64,000 nt of DNA, taken from the NCBI RefSeq assembly GCF_008065135.1, contig NZ_CP042914.1, positions 6,491,404 to 6,555,403 of the forward strand, written 5' to 3'. This document shows, piece by piece, positions 62,502-64,000 of the stretch. The notes under the pieces are model-generated. The model ran no database searches. It saw only the letters and a list, made by a program, of their open reading frames with translations, and had not been told where the DNA came from. Numbering within the stretch: position 1 is the stretch's first letter; every line of letters starts with the position of its first letter. Made by a program: the position numbers and the translations under genes. This stretch comes from Roseimaritima ulvae. Its GTDB lineage: Bacteria; Planctomycetota; Planctomycetia; Pirellulales; Pirellulaceae.

Positions 62502-63125
62502 TTACACAAAGGGGTTTTGAGCCGCCGAGGAATGGGTTTCTTCCCAGACCTGTCCGAGTCGCTGGACGCAAGCGTGCAGGCGGCTTTTGACGGTTCCCAC
62601 GGGCACGCCCAGAGCGTCCGCGGCTTCGCGATATTTCAGACCCTGGTAATACACCAGCTCGATCACCTGCCGCATCGGCTCGGAGAGGCCGCTGACGGTG
62701 CGGTGGACCCACTCGGCGTTTTCGCGCATCGAGGCCTGAACCAGGGGATCGGGGGCTTCGCCGACCAATTTATCGGACCAATGGCCTTCATCGTCGTTGA
62801 CCGCGCTGGTGCGATCCAGACTGGCCATATTGTGGCGGCGATTGCGTCGGCGGGTGTCGATCGCCTGGTTGGTGGCGATGGCGTACAGCCAGGGGCGGAA
62901 CCGTCGCTTGCTATCAAACTGATCGCATTTCAGATGCAATTGCAAAAAGGTGCCCTGAAAAGCATCTTCGGCCATTTCAGCGTTGGCCAGATACCGCCGC
63001 AAATAGCTGTAAATTTCTACTTCGTATCGCCGCATCAGCAGCTCAAACAGGGACCGATCTCCGGTCGTTTGGTACTGCGCCAACAGCTCCTCATCGGTCG
63101 CCGTCGAAGGATTACAGGTTGCCAT
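62502..63125 (-). CDS. ECF-type RNA polymerase sigma factor
   Basis: A 207-residue sigma-70 family factor. Region 2 includes EMAEDAFQGTFLQLHLK and FRPWLYAIATNQAIDTRRR; region 4 includes GLSEPMRQVIELVYYQGLKY and the helix-turn-helix AADALGVPVGTVKSRLHACV. It starts the pair with the downstream anti-sigma fusion. The sigma family is the common planctomycete ECF type. Its signal is unknown. Confidence 0.93.
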   Translation of the reverse strand: MATCNPSTATDEELLAQYQTTGDRSLFELLMRRYEVEIYSYLRRYLANAEMAEDAFQGTFLQLHLKCDQFDSKRRFRPWLYAIATNQAIDTRRRNRRHNMASLDRTSAVNDDEGHWSDKLVGEAPDPLVQASMRENAEWVHRTVSGLSEPMRQVIELVYYQGLKYREAADALGVPVGTVKSRLHACVQRLGQVWEETHSSAAQNPFV

Positions 63126-63465
63126 TCAGAGGCCTCGTCGATTCCGAGCGGAATAAATGAATCAATAACTTTAAAGAAAAGGGTGCGGGAGCCAAAAATC
63201 GCCACGGGGATAAAAAATAAATCACAGCGACTGGCCCGCTAGCGGCATTATCATCGATTACCGGCGGCAGGTCAAAGGAGACGCCTGACTTAGCAGTCAT
63301 TTCACCTCCCCCTGGGACGTGAAATGTATTATTGACGGTTTCATTCTCCCCCTGGAAGAGTCGAGCGTCAGTGAGGAGAGGGCGACCGCGCCGCTGCAAA
63401 AATCATAAGAACCTCCCCTCGCTAAGGCTCGACCCTCCTTAAAAAGGAGGGTGAAACAAGGGGTC
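63126..63465. repeat. Intergenic block with MITE-like CTCCCCCTGG and CACCCTCC elements
   Basis: The 340-base gap contains a CATTTCAC/GTGAAATG hairpin around CTCCCCCTGG (about 63298-63327), a second CTCCCCCTGGAAGAGTCGAG piece near 63345, and a perfect ACCCTCCTT/AAGGAGGGT hairpin (63432-63452). These look like fragments of a dispersed miniature element. The promoter of the ECF gene should lie in the left part; no boxes are clear. Confidence 0.7.
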
Positions 63466-63951
63466 TCAAAGGTTGCCCACGCAAAGCGGTCGATCGGCCA
63501 GATCCCCCACCCGATCGGCCCATTCAGCCACGCTCCTGGACAATTGTTCCGCGGGCACCGTGGCCCGACCCCAGCGGACCGCTCCGCTTTCGATCGCGGC
63601 CAACAATTTCGCAACCCGCTCACTCACGGCACGCAGCAGCGCCGCCTCCATCGACTCTGGCAGCGGTTCCAGCACGCCTTCCATCCGCGCCCCCTCGCCA
63701 GCTCGTTTTCGCCACTGCAGATGCCCGTCGATGGCCAGGATTTGCTGATCCTCGTGGAACATCCGCCGCAATCGGCCTTGGGGGTCAAAATGCAGCACGG
63801 GTTGCTCGCCGAAATAAATGCTGGCGGCTCCGGTGGGCCGAAACCCGATCACACACAGCTCCGGATCGCCTTCCCAGCTCAATTCGCCCCGCTCGGTCAT
63901 CGCGGTCGCTTCGGCCAATAGATCTTCGCGACGGTGTGGAGAACGAGCCAT
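63466..63951 (-). CDS. Conserved hypothetical protein
   Basis: A 161-residue soluble protein I do not recognise. It has a mixed N-terminal part (CVIGFRPTGAASIYFGEQPVLHFDP in two short beta-like stretches, with RRMFHEDQQILAID) and a helical C-terminal half. No signal peptide or metal motif is apparent. Codon use matches its neighbours. Downstream of the stop is a perfect CACCCTCC-type hairpin. Confidence 0.65.
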   Translation of the reverse strand: MARSPHRREDLLAEATAMTERGELSWEGDPELCVIGFRPTGAASIYFGEQPVLHFDPQGRLRRMFHEDQQILAIDGHLQWRKRAGEGARMEGVLEPLPESMEAALLRAVSERVAKLLAAIESGAVRWGRATVPAEQLSRSVAEWADRVGDLADRPLCVGNL

Positions 63952-64000
63952 AGTGGGAGTTTGGCGAGAGTTTGCGGCTTTTTCGGATTAGCTGAAGTTT

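Noticed and set aside
1-64000. CRISPR arrays, rRNA and tRNA genes
   Set aside because: The tandem repeats seen have no unique spacers of CRISPR size, and no T-loop-like GGTTCGAAT segment with an acceptor stem was found in the intergenic regions; a tRNA search program was not run.

Overview
This is a GC-rich chromosomal window from a planctomycete, most likely of the Pirellulales (Rhodopirellula/Roseimaritima-like). The pointers are a DUF1559 pseudopilin with an H-X9-DG motif, a PVC-type haem-binding giant protein, several membrane-anchored Ser/Thr kinases beside ECF sigma factors, and intergenic DNA full of short dispersed palindromic repeats. I see no rRNA, tRNA or CRISPR array. All names come from motif recognition by eye; no database search was run.

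Layout. 0-8 kb: a tight four-gene operon with two alpha-E domains, two transglutaminase-like proteases, a DUF2126 amidoligase and a circularly permuted ATP-grasp, which looks like an uncharacterised peptide-ligation system. 8-16 kb: two co-directional receptor-like Ser/Thr kinases, then an opposing pseudokinase. 16-19.5 kb: an ABC-2 export operon whose permease carries a large inserted soluble domain. 20-24 kb: a two-component system, then uppS and purA. 24-29 kb: an M48 protease and a NatA/NatB-like exporter whose permease is fused to a CPBP protease. 29.2-30.7 kb: an intact IS4-type element inserted in a dispersed repeat. 31-35 kb: truB, ftsK and a 177-bp tandem repeat block.

35-39 kb: an ECF sigma factor, zinc-finger kinase and coiled-coil protein operon. 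39-43 kb: a small membrane protein, a Uma2 protein and argB, an argD-like gene and argF; the ArgD-like protein has lost its PLP lysine. 43-46 kb: proC, a Cys-containing 80-aa protein, hisE and hisG. 46-47.6 kb: a membrane protein, a methionine aminopeptidase and five 81-bp hairpin repeats. 47.7-53 kb: a 1291-aa multidomain cytochrome and a pseudopilin/lipoprotein pair. 53-60 kb: malQ, glgP and tex. 60-64 kb: a secreted hydrolase, an anti-sigma/pseudopilin fusion, its ECF sigma factor and a hypothetical protein.

The strongest points for follow-up are the amidoligase operon, the lysine-less ArgD paralogue inside the arginine operon, the pseudokinase, and the repeat families that sit at gene 3' ends and in at least four cases contain the host gene's stop codon.
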